Assembly (NCBI RefSeq): GCF_006716885.1
Contig: NZ_VFPU01000002.1
Coordinates: forward strand, 1-64,000
DNA: 64,000 nt
Direction: 5' to 3'
Origin: Ornithinimicrobium humiphilum
GTDB lineage: Bacteria > Actinomycetota > Actinomycetes > Actinomycetales > Dermatophilaceae
Position numbers and translations under genes: made by a program. Below, piece after piece: positions 1 through 9,611 of this stretch. The notes beneath the pieces are model-generated. The model was not told the origin of the DNA, searched no databases, and worked only from the letters and a program-made list of their open reading frames with translations. Every line of letters begins with the position of its first letter. Position 1 is the first letter of the stretch.

Positions 1-264
1 GTGGGTGCGCAGCGCCTCCAGGACGCTGTTGCGCCCGGCGACGACCTCCGAGGACGCCTTGCCGGCGCGGCGGGAGCCGCCGCGCGGGTCCTTGGCCTTC
101 TCGGCGCGGGCGGCACGGCGCGCGGCCGGGTGACCGACGCGCTCCTCCGCCTTGGGCGTGGGGCCCTTGCCCTTGAGCTGCTTGCGGCGCTGTCCGCCGG
201 AGCCGACGAGCATGCCCTTCTTGTTGCTGGTGCGCGCGTTGCGGCGCTGCTGGTTACCGGCCAT
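1..264 (-). CDS. rlmB: 23S rRNA 2'-O-methyltransferase, RlmB/TrmH type (N-terminal part only)
   Basis: Only the N-terminal 88 codons lie in the window; the SPOUT catalytic domain is beyond base 1. The protein starts MAGNQQRRNARTSNKKG. It continues with a long Lys/Arg-rich tail and ends in a V-A-G-R-N-S-V-L-E-A-L stretch, which is the usual entry to the RlmB substrate-binding domain. The family methylates G2251 of 23S rRNA. The basic extension is typical of actinobacterial members. It lies 26 nt downstream of cysS on the same strand, the usual actinobacterial pairing. Identification rests on the N-terminus and context. Confidence 0.85.
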   Translation of the reverse strand, partial: MAGNQQRRNARTSNKKGMLVGSGGQRRKQLKGKGPTPKAEERVGHPAARRAARAEKAKDPRGGSRRAGKASSEVVAGRNSVLEALRTH

Positions 265-290
265 GGGCCTTCAGTCCTCCTGGTCGACCC

Positions 291-1751
291 TCATCGCAGC
301 GCCCACCGGGCGCCGGACGGGGTGTCCTCGATGACGACGCCGAGCGCCGTCAGCTGGTCGCGGATGGCGTCGGCCGTCGCGAAGTCCTTGTCGGCCCGGG
401 CCCGGGCGCGGGCGTCGAGACGCTCCTGCACCAGGGCCGCGAGCACCGTGCTGGTGCGGTTGTCGGTCGCGCCGGCGCTGCCGCCCCACCGCGGGTCGAG
501 CGGGTTGACCCCGAGCACGTCGAGCATCGCGACGAGCTGCAGCACCGTGCGGCGCGTCCCCTCGCGGTCGCCCGCGTCGGGCGCCGCCTCGAGCGCCTTG
601 TTGCCCTCGCGGACCGCGCCGAAGACGACCGCCAGCGCGCCGGGCACGTTGACGTCGTCGTCCAGCGCCTCGCGGAAGGCGGCCGGGAAGGCCTCGTCGA
701 CGGACAGCGCGCGGGACGCCTCGAGCAGCGCGTCGGCGGGCTCGCCAACGACCTCCAGGGCGCGGGAGAGGAAGCCCTCGATGCGCTCCACCGCGGCGAG
801 CGCCTCCTCGAGCGAACCCTCGCCGTACTCGACGGTCGAGCGGTAGTGGGCGGCGCCGAGGTAGTAGCGCAGCACCAGCGGGCGCACCGTGCGGGTGAGC
901 TCGGTGACCGCGAGCGCGTTGCCGAGCGACTTGCCCATCTTGGCGCCCTTGACCGTCACCCAGGCGTTGTGCAGCCAGAAGTTGGCGAAGTCGAGACCGG
1001 CAGCACGCGACTGGGCCTGCTCGTTCTCGTGGTGCGGGAAGCGCAGGTCGACGCCACCGCCGTGGATGTCGAAGGCGTCGCCGAGATACTTGCGCGCCAT
1101 CGCCGAGCACTCCAGGTGCCAGCCGGGGCGGCCACGGCCGTAGGGCGTGGGCCACGAGGCGGTCTCGGGCTCGCCGGGCTTGTGCCCCTTCCACAGCGCG
1201 AAGTCGCGGGGGTCGCGCTTGCCGCGCGGGTCGGCGTCGCCGGCCGGCTCCATGTCCTCGAGCTTCTGGCGGGTCAGCTCGCCGTAGGCCGGCCAGGAGC
1301 GCACGTCGAAGTAGACGTCGCCGGAGCCGTCCTCGGCGACGTAGGCGTGGCCCTTCTCGAGAAGGATCTCGATGAGCTCGAGCTGCTCGGTGATGTGGCC
1401 GGTCGCGCGCGGCTCGTAGGTCGGCGGCAGCACGCCCAGCAGGTCGAGGGCGTGGGCGGTCTCGCGCTCGTGCAGGTAGGACCACGCCCACCACGGCCGC
1501 CCGGCCTCGGCCGACTTGGCGAGGATCTTGTCGTCGATGTCGGTGACGTTGCGGACCAGCGTGACGTCGTAGCCGTGCCCGCGCTCCAGCCACCGCCGCA
1601 GCACGTCGAAGGCAACCGCGAAGCGGACGTGCCCGATGTGCGGGCTGCCCTGCGTGGTGAGCCCGCAGATGTACATGCCGACCCTTCCGGGCTCGAGCGG
1701 CTCGAAGGGCCGCAGGGTCCGGGAGGCGGTGTCGAACAGGTGCAGGCTCAC
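291..1751 (-). CDS. cysS: Cysteinyl-tRNA synthetase
   Basis: This is a 486-residue class I synthetase that charges tRNA-Cys. It has the HIGH motif (PHIGH, about residue 37), the zinc/cysteine-binding CGL segment just before it, the metal-binding HHENE stretch near residue 240, and KMSKS as KMGKS near residue 271. Length is normal for CysS. The related MshC of mycothiol synthesis was considered, but length and the C-terminal anticodon-binding region fit CysS. The GTG start at 1751 has no Shine-Dalgarno. A -10-like TAACCT (1758-1763) lies 6 nt upstream, so the mRNA is probably leaderless. Confidence 0.95.
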   Translation of the reverse strand: MSLHLFDTASRTLRPFEPLEPGRVGMYICGLTTQGSPHIGHVRFAVAFDVLRRWLERGHGYDVTLVRNVTDIDDKILAKSAEAGRPWWAWSYLHERETAHALDLLGVLPPTYEPRATGHITEQLELIEILLEKGHAYVAEDGSGDVYFDVRSWPAYGELTRQKLEDMEPAGDADPRGKRDPRDFALWKGHKPGEPETASWPTPYGRGRPGWHLECSAMARKYLGDAFDIHGGGVDLRFPHHENEQAQSRAAGLDFANFWLHNAWVTVKGAKMGKSLGNALAVTELTRTVRPLVLRYYLGAAHYRSTVEYGEGSLEEALAAVERIEGFLSRALEVVGEPADALLEASRALSVDEAFPAAFREALDDDVNVPGALAVVFGAVREGNKALEAAPDAGDREGTRRTVLQLVAMLDVLGVNPLDPRWGGSAGATDNRTSTVLAALVQERLDARARARADKDFATADAIRDQLTALGVVIEDTPSGARWALR

Positions 1752-1804
1752 CCGACAAGGTTACCGGGGGCATGGGGTGCCGCCGGACCGCGCGACCGTG
1801 CCGG

Positions 1805-2659
1805 TCAGGCGGCCTCCGGGGTGCGGTGCCGGATGCGGCGCAGGCTGGCCCGCTCGAGGAGCCCCCAGCTGGTGCTGGTGACGAGGTAGAGACCGGCCGC
1901 CAGCGGCAGCGAGGCGACCGCGAGCACGGTGAAGAACGACATCATCGGCAGCACCTTGGTGACCTGCTCCATGCTCTCGGCCACCGCCTGCTGCTGGGCC
2001 GAGACCTTGGCGGACGAGGGCCGGGAGGCCTGCAGCCGCTTGGCCACCTCGCGGTCCTCGGCCATGTGCCGGCGCACCTGCCAGGCCGAGAAGGCGGCGA
2101 CCGCCACGGTCAGGCCGACGAGGACGAGGAACACCCAGCGATCGCCCGCGGCGGCTCCGACGAGGTGCTGCGAGAGCGGCGTGCCGAGGAAGGTGTGGTC
2201 GAGCAGCCGGTTGTGCAGGCCGTCGATCTCGGGGGCGTTGAACAGCCGGTAGACGAGCCCGAAGACCGGCAGCTGCACGAGGACCGACAGGCAGCCGGGC
2301 GCGAGCGGCACGCCCTCCTCGCGGTGCAGCATGAGGATCGCCCGCTGCATGGCCTGCGGGTCGTCGGCGTGCTGGGCGCGCAGCTCGGCCAGTCGCGGCT
2401 CGAGGTCCCGGCGCCGCACCGCCTGGTGCGCGGCCCGGCGGTTGAGGGGGTGGAGCGCGAGCCGCAGCAGGAGGGTGAGGAGGACGACGGCGATCCCGGC
2501 CGGGATGACCGGTGAGAACGCGTCGAGGAGGTCGTGGAGGGGCAGGAGCAGAGGGTCGAGGAAGGCGAACACGGCGATCGGTCCTTGGCGTGCGGGCATC
2601 CGCGGCAGGCGCGGGTATGCGGCGGGCTGGGTCGGCAGGTCGACCCGGCCGGGCGGCAC
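1805..2659 (-). CDS. YidC/Oxa1-family membrane protein insertase (short actinobacterial paralogue)
   Basis: The 284-residue protein has five predicted hydrophobic stretches. The first is near residues 47-67, followed by a basic LRLALHPLNRRAAHQ loop. The cytoplasmic coiled-coil pair characteristic of YidC follows, then QLPVFGLVYRLF and a C-terminal LPLAAGLYLVTSTSWG segment. YidC inserts proteins into the cytoplasmic membrane. The usual yidC lies beside rpmH-rnpA at oriC; this copy is in a different setting beside a DUF6412 gene and is probably a second paralogue. The start is uncertain: ATG at 2599 (MPARQG) is as plausible as 2659, and neither has a clear ribosome binding site. Confidence 0.85.
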   Translation of the reverse strand: MPPGRVDLPTQPAAYPRLPRMPARQGPIAVFAFLDPLLLPLHDLLDAFSPVIPAGIAVVLLTLLLRLALHPLNRRAAHQAVRRRDLEPRLAELRAQHADDPQAMQRAILMLHREEGVPLAPGCLSVLVQLPVFGLVYRLFNAPEIDGLHNRLLDHTFLGTPLSQHLVGAAAGDRWVFLVLVGLTVAVAAFSAWQVRRHMAEDREVAKRLQASRPSSAKVSAQQQAVAESMEQVTKVLPMMSFFTVLAVASLPLAAGLYLVTSTSWGLLERASLRRIRHRTPEAA

Positions 2660-2725
2660 GCGCGTCCACGTCCGATCACCGCAGGACGGTGGTGCGGTCG
2701 GCGCGCTGCCGGGCGGCGGGTCGGC

Positions 2726-3004
2726 TCAGCCCAGCCCGGGTGCGCGCGGACGGACCTGGCCCGGGCGGTCCGGGTCGGCGGCCCGCACGCCGGTGGCACG
2801 GCATACCTCGCTGCGGTGGAGGACCGAGCCCGCGCGCACGGCCACGGGGACCGCGGTGGAGCGGGAGGCCAGCGCGGCCACGCCGGCGAGGGCGAGACCC
2901 AGCAGCAGGTGGTCGGGCGTCGAGAGCGCCGACAGCAGCGCCACGGTGGTGAGCAGCGGCAGCAGCAGGCCCAGGAGGGGCAGGTGCTCGGTGCGGGTGC
3001 TCAC
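2726..3004 (-). CDS. DUF6412-type small membrane protein
   Basis: This 92-residue protein has two hydrophobic segments (about residues 9-26 and 33-45). It ends in an Arg/Pro-rich tail (RPGQVRPRAPG) of the kind seen in DUF6412 proteins, which commonly sit directly upstream of a YidC-like insertase as here. The GTG start at 3004 is preceded by TAACCT (3012-3017) with a 7-nt gap and no Shine-Dalgarno, suggesting a leaderless transcript that continues into the yidC paralogue. The function is unknown; a role in membrane protein assembly is inference from context. Confidence 0.75.
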   Translation of the reverse strand: MSTRTEHLPLLGLLLPLLTTVALLSALSTPDHLLLGLALAGVAALASRSTAVPVAVRAGSVLHRSEVCRATGVRAADPDRPGQVRPRAPGLG

Positions 3005-3133
3005 GTCGGTCAGGTTACCCTGGCAGGGCCTGGGAGGTCCTCCGCCTCGCGTCGGAGATCGGCCTCGCACCGCCGGCCGGACCTCCACCCGCGGTCGGAT
3101 GTGGCCCCGCCGCCGCGGCCCTAGCGTGGGGTC

Positions 3134-3796
3134 ATGCTCATCGCCGAAGAACTGCTCCTGGTCGGCACCGCCCCCGACGGCCGCAACCTGCTCGGCACGC
3201 AGCGGCAGATCGTCGTCGCCGGCGCCCTGCTCACCGAGCTCGTGCTCCGGGAGCGCCTCGACGTCGACGACCGGTCCCGCCTGCGGATGGTGGCCGGCGG
3301 GACGATCGGGGAGCCGTTGCTCGACGACGCCCTGGTGCGCTTCGGCGAGCGTCAGGGGAAGAAGCCCAAGGACGTCCTCGGGTCGATAGGCCGGAAGGTC
3401 GAGAAGCCGGTCTTCGAAAGCCTGGTGCGCCGCGAGCTCGTCCGGCCGGAGCCGGTGCGCGCCCTGGGGATGACGTGGATGACGCGCTGGCCGGTGCTCG
3501 AGGGCGGGCCGCGCGACACGATCGTGGCCGACCTGCTCCGGGTGGTGTGCCGGATGGAGGAGCCGAACTCCCGCACGGGCGCCCTGGTCTCGCTGCTCCA
3601 GGCCGTCGACGCGCTGCCCCGGGTGCTGCCCAAGGAGATGCGCCCGGGCGTGCCCAACCGCGACGTCCGGCGCCGCGGCAAGGAGATCACCAAGGGCCGC
3701 TGGGCCAGCGAGGCGGTCGTCAAGGCCGTCCAGGAGGCGACCGCGGCGACGATGGCGGCCGTCGGGGCCGCCACGGCGGCGAGCTCGTCGAGCTGA
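3134..3796 (+). CDS. GOLPH3/VPS74 (GPP34) family protein
   Basis: The 220-residue protein begins MLIAEELLLVGTAPDGR and runs through an alpha-helical GPP34 fold with a GGTIGEPLLDDAL core. In eukaryotes the family binds phosphatidylinositol-4-phosphate at the Golgi. Bacterial members are common in Actinobacteria, and their role is not established. The Ala/Ser-rich C-terminus may be disordered. A -10-like TAGCGT (3122-3127) lies 6 nt before the ATG, so it is probably leaderless. The gene converges on the MBL hydrolase with a shared hairpin terminator between them. Confidence 0.85.
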   Translation: MLIAEELLLVGTAPDGRNLLGTQRQIVVAGALLTELVLRERLDVDDRSRLRMVAGGTIGEPLLDDALVRFGERQGKKPKDVLGSIGRKVEKPVFESLVRRELVRPEPVRALGMTWMTRWPVLEGGPRDTIVADLLRVVCRMEEPNSRTGALVSLLQAVDALPRVLPKEMRPGVPNRDVRRRGKEITKGRWASEAVVKAVQEATAATMAAVGAATAASSSS

Positions 3797-3816
3797 GCCC
3801 ACCCGCCCCGACGACG

Positions 3817-3877
3817 CCGAGAGCCCCACCTCGGACCGCCAGATCTGCAGATCCGGGTCCCGGGGTGGGGCTCTCGG
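3817..3877. terminator. Bidirectional hairpin terminator
   Basis: A perfect 14-bp inverted repeat (CCGAGAGCCCCACC at 3817-3830 against 3864-3877) encloses a 33-nt loop containing a second small stem. It sits between convergent genes (GPP34 and the MBL hydrolase), so it can end both transcripts. Confidence 0.8.
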
Positions 3878-3905
3878 TGAGTTCCCCGCAGGGGTATGCC
3901 GTGGC

Positions 3906-4532
3906 TCAGTGGCCGCGGTCGATCCACTCCTGGCGGTGCGGCTTCTCCGTGCCGATCGTGGTGCTGCCGCCGTGGCCGGTCCGCACGACCGTCTCCTCGG
4001 GAAGCGTCAGCAGCTTGTCGGTGATCGAGGCGATGATCGTCGGGAAGTCGCTGAACGAGCGCCCGGTCGCCCCCGGCCCGCCCTCGAAGAGGGTGTCGCC
4101 GCTGAAGACCGTGCCCAGCTCGGGGCTGTAGAGGCTGCACGCCCCGGGCGTGTGGCCCGGCGTGTGCAGCACCCGCAGCGTGACCCCGGCGACGGAGATC
4201 TCCATACCGTCGGAGAGCTCGCCGGTCGGCGCCTCCTCGTGAACGCGGTCCCAGAGCATGCGGTCCTCGGGGTGCAGGTAGGTCGGGGCGCCGGTGCGGC
4301 GGGCGACCTCGAGCGCGGCGTCGACGTGGTCGTCGTGGCCGTGCGTGAGGACGAGGGCGGTCACCGTCCGGTCACCGACGACCTCCAGGATCGCGTCGGG
4401 GTCGTGCGGGGCGTCGATGACGACGCACTCGCTGTCGTCGCCGACGACCCAGACGTTGTTGTCGACCTCCCAGGTGCCGCCGTCGAGGCTGAAGGTGCCG
4501 GTCGTGACCGCGTGGTCGATCCGCGCGCTCAT
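3906..4532 (-). CDS. MBL-fold hydrolase, partner of mycothiol-dependent formaldehyde oxidation
   Basis: This 208-residue metallo-beta-lactamase-fold protein has the dinuclear metal motif THGHDDHVD (about residues 83-91), [13 protein letters not shown], the bridging aspartate in [10 protein letters not shown], and the last histidine in [11 protein letters not shown]. Its ATG overlaps the stop of mscR by 4 nt, so the two are translationally coupled. In Actinobacteria this pair is conserved. The hydrolase is thought to act on the thioester product (S-formylmycothiol), which is inference from gene context. Confidence 0.9.
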   Translation of the reverse strand: MSARIDHAVTTGTFSLDGGTWEVDNNVWVVGDDSECVVIDAPHDPDAILEVVGDRTVTALVLTHGHDDHVDAALEVARRTGAPTYLHPEDRMLWDRVHEEAPTGELSDGMEISVAGVTLRVLHTPGHTPGACSLYSPELGTVFSGDTLFEGGPGATGRSFSDFPTIIASITDKLLTLPEETVVRTGHGGSTTIGTEKPHRQEWIDRGH

Positions 4533-5659
4533 GCCGCCCCCTCCTCCGAGCCGGCGCCGTCGATCACGACGACCGAGCGCAGCACCTCGCCGGCGTGCAT
4601 CTTGTCGAAGGCGGCCTCGACGTCGCCGAGCCCGATCGTCTCGGTGACGAAGCCGTCGAGATCGAAGCGGCCCTGGCGGTAGAGGTCGATGAGCATCGGG
4701 AAGTCGCGGCTGGGCAGGCAGTCGCCGTACCAGCTCGACTTCAGCGCGCCGCCGCGACCGAAGACGTCGAGCAGCGGGAGCGTGATCTCCATGTCCGGGG
4801 TGGGCACGCCGACGAGGACGACCGTGCCCGCGAGGTCGCGGGCGTAGAACGCCTGCTTGTAGGTCTCGGGGCGGCCGACCGCGTCGATGACGACGTCGGC
4901 GCCGACCCCTCCGGTGAGCTCCTGGATCGCCTGCACCGGGTCGGTGCCCGAGCTGTTGACGGTGTGGGTGGCGCCGAAGTCGCGGGCGCGCTCGAGCTTT
5001 CGGTCGTCGATGTCGACGGCGATGATCTTCGTCGCCCCCGCGATGGCCGCACCGGCGATCGCGGCGTCACCGACGCCGCCGCAGCCGATGACCGCCACGG
5101 AGTCGCCGCGGGTGACGTTGCCGGTGTTGACGGCCGCGCCGAAGCCGGCCATCACGCCGCAGCCGAGCAGGCCGGCGGCGACGGCGGAGGCCTCGCGGTC
5201 GACCTTGGTGCACTGACCGGCGTGGACCAGGGTCTTCTCGATGAACGCGCCGATGCCCAGCGCCGGGCTCAGCTCGGTGCCGGCCATCGGGTCGCCCTCG
5301 GCGAGCGTCATCTTCTGGGTGGCGTTGTGGGTGTTGAAGCAGTACCAGGGCTCGCCCTTGGCGCACGCGCGGCAGTGCCCGCAGACGGCGCGCCAGTTGA
5401 GGATGACGAAGTCGCCCGGCGCCACGTCGGTCACGCCCTCGCCGACGGCCTCCACGGTGCCAGCGGCCTCGTGGCCGAGCAGGAACGGGAACTCGTCGTT
5501 GATCCCGCCCTCGCGGTAGTGCAGGTCGGTGTGGCACACGCCGCACGCCTCGACGCGCACGACGGCCTCGCCCGGACCCGGGTCGGGCACCACGATGTCG
5601 ACGACCTCGACGTCCGCACCCTTGCTGCGGGCGATGACACCCTTGACGATCTGGGACAC
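4529..5659 (-). CDS. mscR: S-(hydroxymethyl)mycothiol dehydrogenase
   Basis: This zinc-dependent, NAD-linked class III alcohol dehydrogenase relative is 376 residues long. It oxidises the formaldehyde-mycothiol adduct and can reduce S-nitrosomycothiol. Catalytic zinc ligands are in ACGVCHTD (Cys42) and LLGHEAAG. The structural zinc loop is [15 protein letters not shown], and the Rossmann motif is GCGGVGDAA. The GTG start at 5659 is chosen because a strong AGGAGGG lies about 7 nt upstream; a longer upstream frame lacks such a site. The downstream MBL gene overlaps by ATGA. Confidence 0.93.
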   Translation of the reverse strand: MSQIVKGVIARSKGADVEVVDIVVPDPGPGEAVVRVEACGVCHTDLHYREGGINDEFPFLLGHEAAGTVEAVGEGVTDVAPGDFVILNWRAVCGHCRACAKGEPWYCFNTHNATQKMTLAEGDPMAGTELSPALGIGAFIEKTLVHAGQCTKVDREASAVAAGLLGCGVMAGFGAAVNTGNVTRGDSVAVIGCGGVGDAAIAGAAIAGATKIIAVDIDDRKLERARDFGATHTVNSSGTDPVQAIQELTGGVGADVVIDAVGRPETYKQAFYARDLAGTVVLVGVPTPDMEITLPLLDVFGRGGALKSSWYGDCLPSRDFPMLIDLYRQGRFDLDGFVTETIGLGDVEAAFDKMHAGEVLRSVVVIDGAGSEEGAA

Positions 5660-5810
5660 GATAGACCCTCCTCGGTCGGTTGGTTGACCCTCACCGTATG
5701 CGGTGCGGCGCAGCGGGTCAGCCCGGGGGTGCGTCGCCGTCGGCCCGGGTTGTCGGGTGGTGGCGGGACCGACGCCCACCGCCCGACCTACGGAGGCGTA
5801 GGTTTGAGGC

Positions 5811-7604
5811 GTGCAGCCGAACCGTTCCGCACCGACGCCCCTGACCGTGGAGCCCGCCCCGACCACCTCGGCGCTGCTGGCCGGGGCCGCCCGCCGCTGG
5901 CCCGAGCGGGTCGCCATGGACTTCCTCGGCGCGACCACGACCTACGCGGAGCTGGCGGCCCAGGTCGACGCCGCCGCCCGCGTGCTCGCCGACCTCGGCG
6001 TCGGCCCCGGCGACCGGGTCGCCCTCGTGCTGCCCAACTGCCCGCAGCACGTCGTCGCCTTCTACGCCACGCACGCGCTCGGGGCAACCGTCGCCGAGCA
6101 CAACCCGCTGGCGGCCCCCGAGGAGGTGCGCGCCCAGCTCGACCGGCACGGGGCGAAGGTCGTCGTCGCGTGGGAGCACTCCGTGGCCACGGTCGCCCCG
6201 GAGGGCGACACCCTCGGGCGGACCGTGCTGGCGGTCGACCTCACCGCGGCGATGCCGCGCCGCAGCCGCTTCCTGCTCCGTCTGCCGCTCAAGGCGGCCC
6301 GGGCGCAGCGGGCCGTGCTACGGGCATCGGTGCCCGAGACGGTCGGCTCGTGGGACGGCCTCGTGGCCGCGGCCCTGAAGAACGCGCCGGCGCAGCCCGC
6401 GGGCGCGCGGCCGGGACCGTCGCCCGAGGACGTGGCGGTCCTGCTGCCGACCGGCGGCACGACCGGCACCCCCAAGCTGGTGCCGCTCACCCACGCCAAC
6501 CTCACCGCCAACGTCGCTCAGGGCCGCCAGTGGGTGCCCGGCCTGGAGGAGGGCGAGGAGACCTTCGGCTCGGTGCTGCCCTTCTTCCACGCCTTCGGCC
6601 TGACGCTGTGCCTGACCTTCGCCGTGTCGATGGGCGCGACGCAGGTGATCCTGCCCCGCTTCGACGTCGACCTGGTGCTCGCGGCGACCAAGCGGCGGCC
6701 CCTGACCTTCCTCGCCGGGGTGCCGCCGATGCTCGACCGGCTGGAGGCCGCGGCCCGCGAGCGCGACCCCGACCGGCTGCGCACCATCCGCTTCGCCATC
6801 TCCGGAGCGATGGCCCTCGACCCCGAGGTCGCCGCCCGCTGGGAGGCGACCACCGGAGGCCTGGTCATCGAGGGCTACGGCATGACCGAGTCCTCGCCGG
6901 TGCTGCTGGGCAATCCCTTCGGCGCCGAGCGCCGGCCCGGTGCCCTCGGACTGCCGTTCCCCGGCACCGAGATCCGCATCGTCGACCCCGAGGCCGTCGA
7001 GGAGGATCCCGACGCCCCGGACGTGCCCGACGGCGAGGTCGGCGAGCTGCTGGCCCGCGGCCCGCAGGTCTTCGGCGGCTACCTCGAGGACCCGGAGGAT
7101 TCGGCCCAGGTGCTGCTGCCCGGCGGGTGGCTGCGCACCGGTGACCTGGTGCGGCGCGACCCGGAGGACGGCTTCGTCGTGCTCGCCGACCGCCGCAAGG
7201 AGCTCATCGTCTCCGGCGGCTTCAACGTCTACCCCTCGCAGGTCGAGGACGCCGTGCGGGAGATGCCCGGTGTCGTCGACGTCGCGGTCGTGGGCCTGCC
7301 CGACAGCTCGCTCGGAGAGCGGGCCGTCGCGGCGCTGGTGCTCGAGCCCGGCGCGACCGTCGAGCTCGAGGCGCTGCGGACCTGGCTGTACGGCAAGGTG
7401 TCGCGCTACGCCCTCCCCAACGCCGTGCACGTGCTCGAGGAGCTGCCCCGCAGCCAGCTCGGCAAGGTGCTGCGCCGCCACGTGCGCGAGCACCTGCTCG
7501 AGCGGGGGCGCGGTGGCAACGTCGGCGGCGGTGAGGCCGGTGCGGGCGCCGAGCCCACCGGGGCGGGCGTCGAGACCACCACCGAAGCCACCGACGAGCA
7601 CTGA
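5811..7604 (+). CDS. AMP-binding long-chain acyl-CoA ligase (FadD-like)
   Basis: The 597-residue ANL-superfamily enzyme activates a carboxylate through an acyl-adenylate to its CoA thioester. Visible motifs are the P-loop-like [18 protein letters not shown] (about residues 209-226), YGMTESSP (near 358), the hinge [17 protein letters not shown], and the catalytic lysine in [12 protein letters not shown]. The C-terminal 30 residues are Gly/Ala/Thr-rich. GTG start at 5811 with TAGGTT (5799-5804) 6 nt upstream points to a leaderless mRNA. Substrate length cannot be read from sequence; a medium- or long-chain fatty acid is likely. Confidence 0.88.
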   Translation: MQPNRSAPTPLTVEPAPTTSALLAGAARRWPERVAMDFLGATTTYAELAAQVDAAARVLADLGVGPGDRVALVLPNCPQHVVAFYATHALGATVAEHNPLAAPEEVRAQLDRHGAKVVVAWEHSVATVAPEGDTLGRTVLAVDLTAAMPRRSRFLLRLPLKAARAQRAVLRASVPETVGSWDGLVAAALKNAPAQPAGARPGPSPEDVAVLLPTGGTTGTPKLVPLTHANLTANVAQGRQWVPGLEEGEETFGSVLPFFHAFGLTLCLTFAVSMGATQVILPRFDVDLVLAATKRRPLTFLAGVPPMLDRLEAAARERDPDRLRTIRFAISGAMALDPEVAARWEATTGGLVIEGYGMTESSPVLLGNPFGAERRPGALGLPFPGTEIRIVDPEAVEEDPDAPDVPDGEVGELLARGPQVFGGYLEDPEDSAQVLLPGGWLRTGDLVRRDPEDGFVVLADRRKELIVSGGFNVYPSQVEDAVREMPGVVDVAVVGLPDSSLGERAVAALVLEPGATVELEALRTWLYGKVSRYALPNAVHVLEELPRSQLGKVLRRHVREHLLERGRGGNVGGGEAGAGAEPTGAGVETTTEATDEH

Positions 7605-7605
7605 C

Positions 7606-7683
7606 GGCGGGACCCGTCCCGCCGACACGCCCGACCTGACCGGCTCCAGCGAGCACGTGCTCGCTCCAGCCGGTCGCGACCGG
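7606..7683. terminator. Clustered palindromes between convergent fadD-like gene and ispF
   Basis: Three inverted repeats follow one another. A 7-bp hairpin with a CCCG loop lies at 7606-7623, right after the ligase stop. A 38-bp nested palindrome (8 bp, 3-nt bulge, 8 bp) spans 7638-7675. A 14-bp perfect palindrome CCGGTCGCGACCGG is at 7670-7683. The first is a likely terminator for the ligase gene. The larger one may terminate ispF from the other side. The region 7684-7771 shows nothing else I recognise. Confidence 0.65.
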
Positions 7684-7771
7684 CGAGTCGCCCGGACGTG
7701 CTCGGCGGTCGGACGAGAGGTCGGCGCACCACTCGGCGATCGGGCGGTGAGCGGCTGGGCTGTGAGTCCCT

Positions 7772-8257
7772 CTACACCCTCGCGACGAGCGCGGTGGCGA
7801 AGCCCGCGAGGCCCTCGGTCCGGCCCACGAAGCCGAGGCCGTCGGTGGTGGCCGCGGCGAGGGACACGGCCGCCCCGCCCAACGCGGCGGACATCGCCGC
7901 CTCCATCTCGGCGCGGCGCGGCCCGATGCGGGGGCGGCGGGCCACGACCTGGAGCGCGACGTTGCCGATGGTCCAGCCGTCTGCGTCGAGGAGGCTGCGC
8001 ACGTGGCCGAGCAGCTGCGCGCCGGAGGCGCCGGCGAGCTCGGGACGGTCGGTGCCGAAGATCGCGCCGAGGTCGCCGAGGCCGGCGGCGGAGAGCAGGG
8101 CGTTGCAGGCGGCGTGGGCCGCGACGTCGCCGTCGCTGTGCCCGAGAATGCCGCGCTCCCCCGGCCAGGACACGCAGCCGAGCCAGAGGGTCCGGTCGTC
8201 GCCCTCGGGCGCCCAGGCGTGGACGTCGATCCCGATGCCGGTGCGGGGCAGGGTCAT
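7772..8257 (-). CDS. ispF: 2-C-methyl-D-erythritol 2,4-cyclodiphosphate synthase
   Basis: This 161-residue enzyme of the MEP isoprenoid pathway cyclises CDP-methylerythritol phosphate with release of CMP. The metal-binding GIDVHAW (Asp and His near residues 9-11), [12 protein letters not shown] and the C-terminal [14 protein letters not shown] are all present, and length is normal. The ATG at 8257 overlaps the stop of the upstream ispD fusion (ATGA). ispF therefore follows ispD directly on one transcript with carD upstream, the standard actinobacterial order. Confidence 0.95.
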   Translation of the reverse strand: MTLPRTGIGIDVHAWAPEGDDRTLWLGCVSWPGERGILGHSDGDVAAHAACNALLSAAGLGDLGAIFGTDRPELAGASGAQLLGHVRSLLDADGWTIGNVALQVVARRPRIGPRRAEMEAAMSAALGGAAVSLAAATTDGLGFVGRTEGLAGFATALVARV

Positions 8258-9555
8258 CGCAGGGCCTCCTCGATGCGTCGGACGGCGTCGTCGACGCTGT
8301 CCGTGGCGGTGTCGACGCGCATCTCGGCCTCGGGCCAGGGCGCGACGAAGCGGGTGCGGGTCTCCTCCCAGTCGGGCAGCCGGTGCCCGGGGATGTCGGC
8401 GGCGCGACCCTCGACGCGGCGGCGGTGCTCCTCGGGGTCCGAGCAGGTCACGACGACCCGGACCAGTCGGGCGCCGGCCTCGGACGCGACCCGCTCCCAC
8501 TCCTCGCGGGCCTCGGGCACGCCGTTGACCATGTCGGCGACCACCGTCAGCCCGACCGCCAGCTGGTCGGCGGCCAGCGTCCAGCAGGCGCCGTAGCCCT
8601 GGGCGAACAGCTGGTCCTCGGGCAGCCCGCCGCGCATGAGCCCCTGCTCGACGGTGTCGACCCGGAGGTGCACGGCGCCGAGGCGGCGGCAGAGGGCGCG
8701 GGAGATCGTGGTCTTGCCGACCGCGGGGTGCCCGGTGAGCACGACCAGCGCGGGTGCCGCAGCACCAGAGCCCCCTGCCCCCGCGGCGGTCGAGACCCCT
8801 GCGTCCCGGCCAGCAGAGCCCTCCTCCTCGGCGAGCCACGCCGCGGCGACCGTGAGGTCGGCCGGGGTCGTCACCTTCATGGCGCGCGGGGAGCCGGGCA
8901 CGACGGACACCGCACCTCCCGCGGCCTCGACCAGGCTGCAGTCGTCGGTGGCCAGGGCCGCAGCCGGCGCGGCTGCGTGCGCCCGCTCAAGGGTCGCCCG
9001 GTCGAAGCCCTGCGGCGTCTGCACGGCTCGGAGTCGGGACCGGTCCAGGGTGGCCACGACCGTCTCGACCCCGTCGGACGGACCCGGCCCGACCTCCTTG
9101 ACGGTGTCGGTGACGGGCAGCGCGGGCGTGACCGCGGGCGAGCCCGCCCGGACGGCGGCCACCACGCGGTCGAAGACCTCGACGGGCGTGAGCGCGCGGG
9201 CCGCGTCGTGCACGAGGACGACGTCCACCTCGGGGGGTAGGGCGCGCAGCCCGAGGGCGACCGAGTCGGCGCGCTCCGCGCCGCCGGGCACCACGGTCAG
9301 CGGCACCGGGTCGCGACCCTCGACCTCGACGGCGCCCGAGCCGGCCCCGGGAAGGGCGACCTCCAGGGCCGCGGCGAGCTGCGCCATACCCTCCGCGTCG
9401 GGCGGGGCGACCACGACGGCGTGGGTGATGGAGTGGCAGCGCAGCGCGCCACGCAGGGCGTGCACGACGACCGGCTCCCCGTGCGGGGCCGCACCCAGCG
9501 GCACGAGGGCCTTGGGACGGCCGACACCCAGGCGGGTGCCACGACCGGCGGCCAC
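8254..9555 (-). CDS. ispD: IspD cytidylyltransferase fused to a P-loop kinase-like domain
   Basis: The 433 residues form two parts. Residues 1-242 are the MEP cytidylyltransferase IspD (AAGRGTRLG nucleotide loop, lysine in [33 protein letters not shown]). An Ala/Gly/Ser linker follows at about 243-268. Residues 269-433 form a small P-loop kinase domain with Walker A GHPAVGKT (275-282) and a [16 protein letters not shown] lid-like segment. IspD alone is about 230 residues, so this is a fusion. The start is problematic: the only standard start codon is GTG 9555, which cuts off the first beta strand. In-frame upstream codons read GLVLV, so a CTG at 9615 overlapping the carD stop is possible. Confidence 0.88.
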   Translation of the reverse strand: MAAGRGTRLGVGRPKALVPLGAAPHGEPVVVHALRGALRCHSITHAVVVAPPDAEGMAQLAAALEVALPGAGSGAVEVEGRDPVPLTVVPGGAERADSVALGLRALPPEVDVVLVHDAARALTPVEVFDRVVAAVRAGSPAVTPALPVTDTVKEVGPGPSDGVETVVATLDRSRLRAVQTPQGFDRATLERAHAAAPAAALATDDCSLVEAAGGAVSVVPGSPRAMKVTTPADLTVAAAWLAEEEGSAGRDAGVSTAAGAGGSGAAAPALVVLTGHPAVGKTTISRALCRRLGAVHLRVDTVEQGLMRGGLPEDQLFAQGYGACWTLAADQLAVGLTVVADMVNGVPEAREEWERVASEAGARLVRVVVTCSDPEEHRRRVEGRAADIPGHRLPDWEETRTRFVAPWPEAEMRVDTATDSVDDAVRRIEEALR

Positions 9556-9611
9556 CAGGACGAGCCCGGTGCCCGACCCGGCGTCGCTGCCGGACCGGTC
9601 TGGTGCGGTGC

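Noticed and set aside
291..1751. Assignment as mycothiol ligase MshC instead of CysS
   Set aside because: Length (486 residues), the C-terminal anticodon-binding region and the rlmB neighbourhood fit CysS; MshC is shorter, about 410 residues.
4595..7144. Very long open frames on the opposite strand of known genes (for example 4595-7144 plus, 14620-17427 minus upstream part, 15300-18773 plus)
   Set aside because: They are antisense or out-of-frame shadows caused by high G+C, rich in Arg/Gly/Ala/Pro repeats, and lie over well-identified genes with proper third-position bias.
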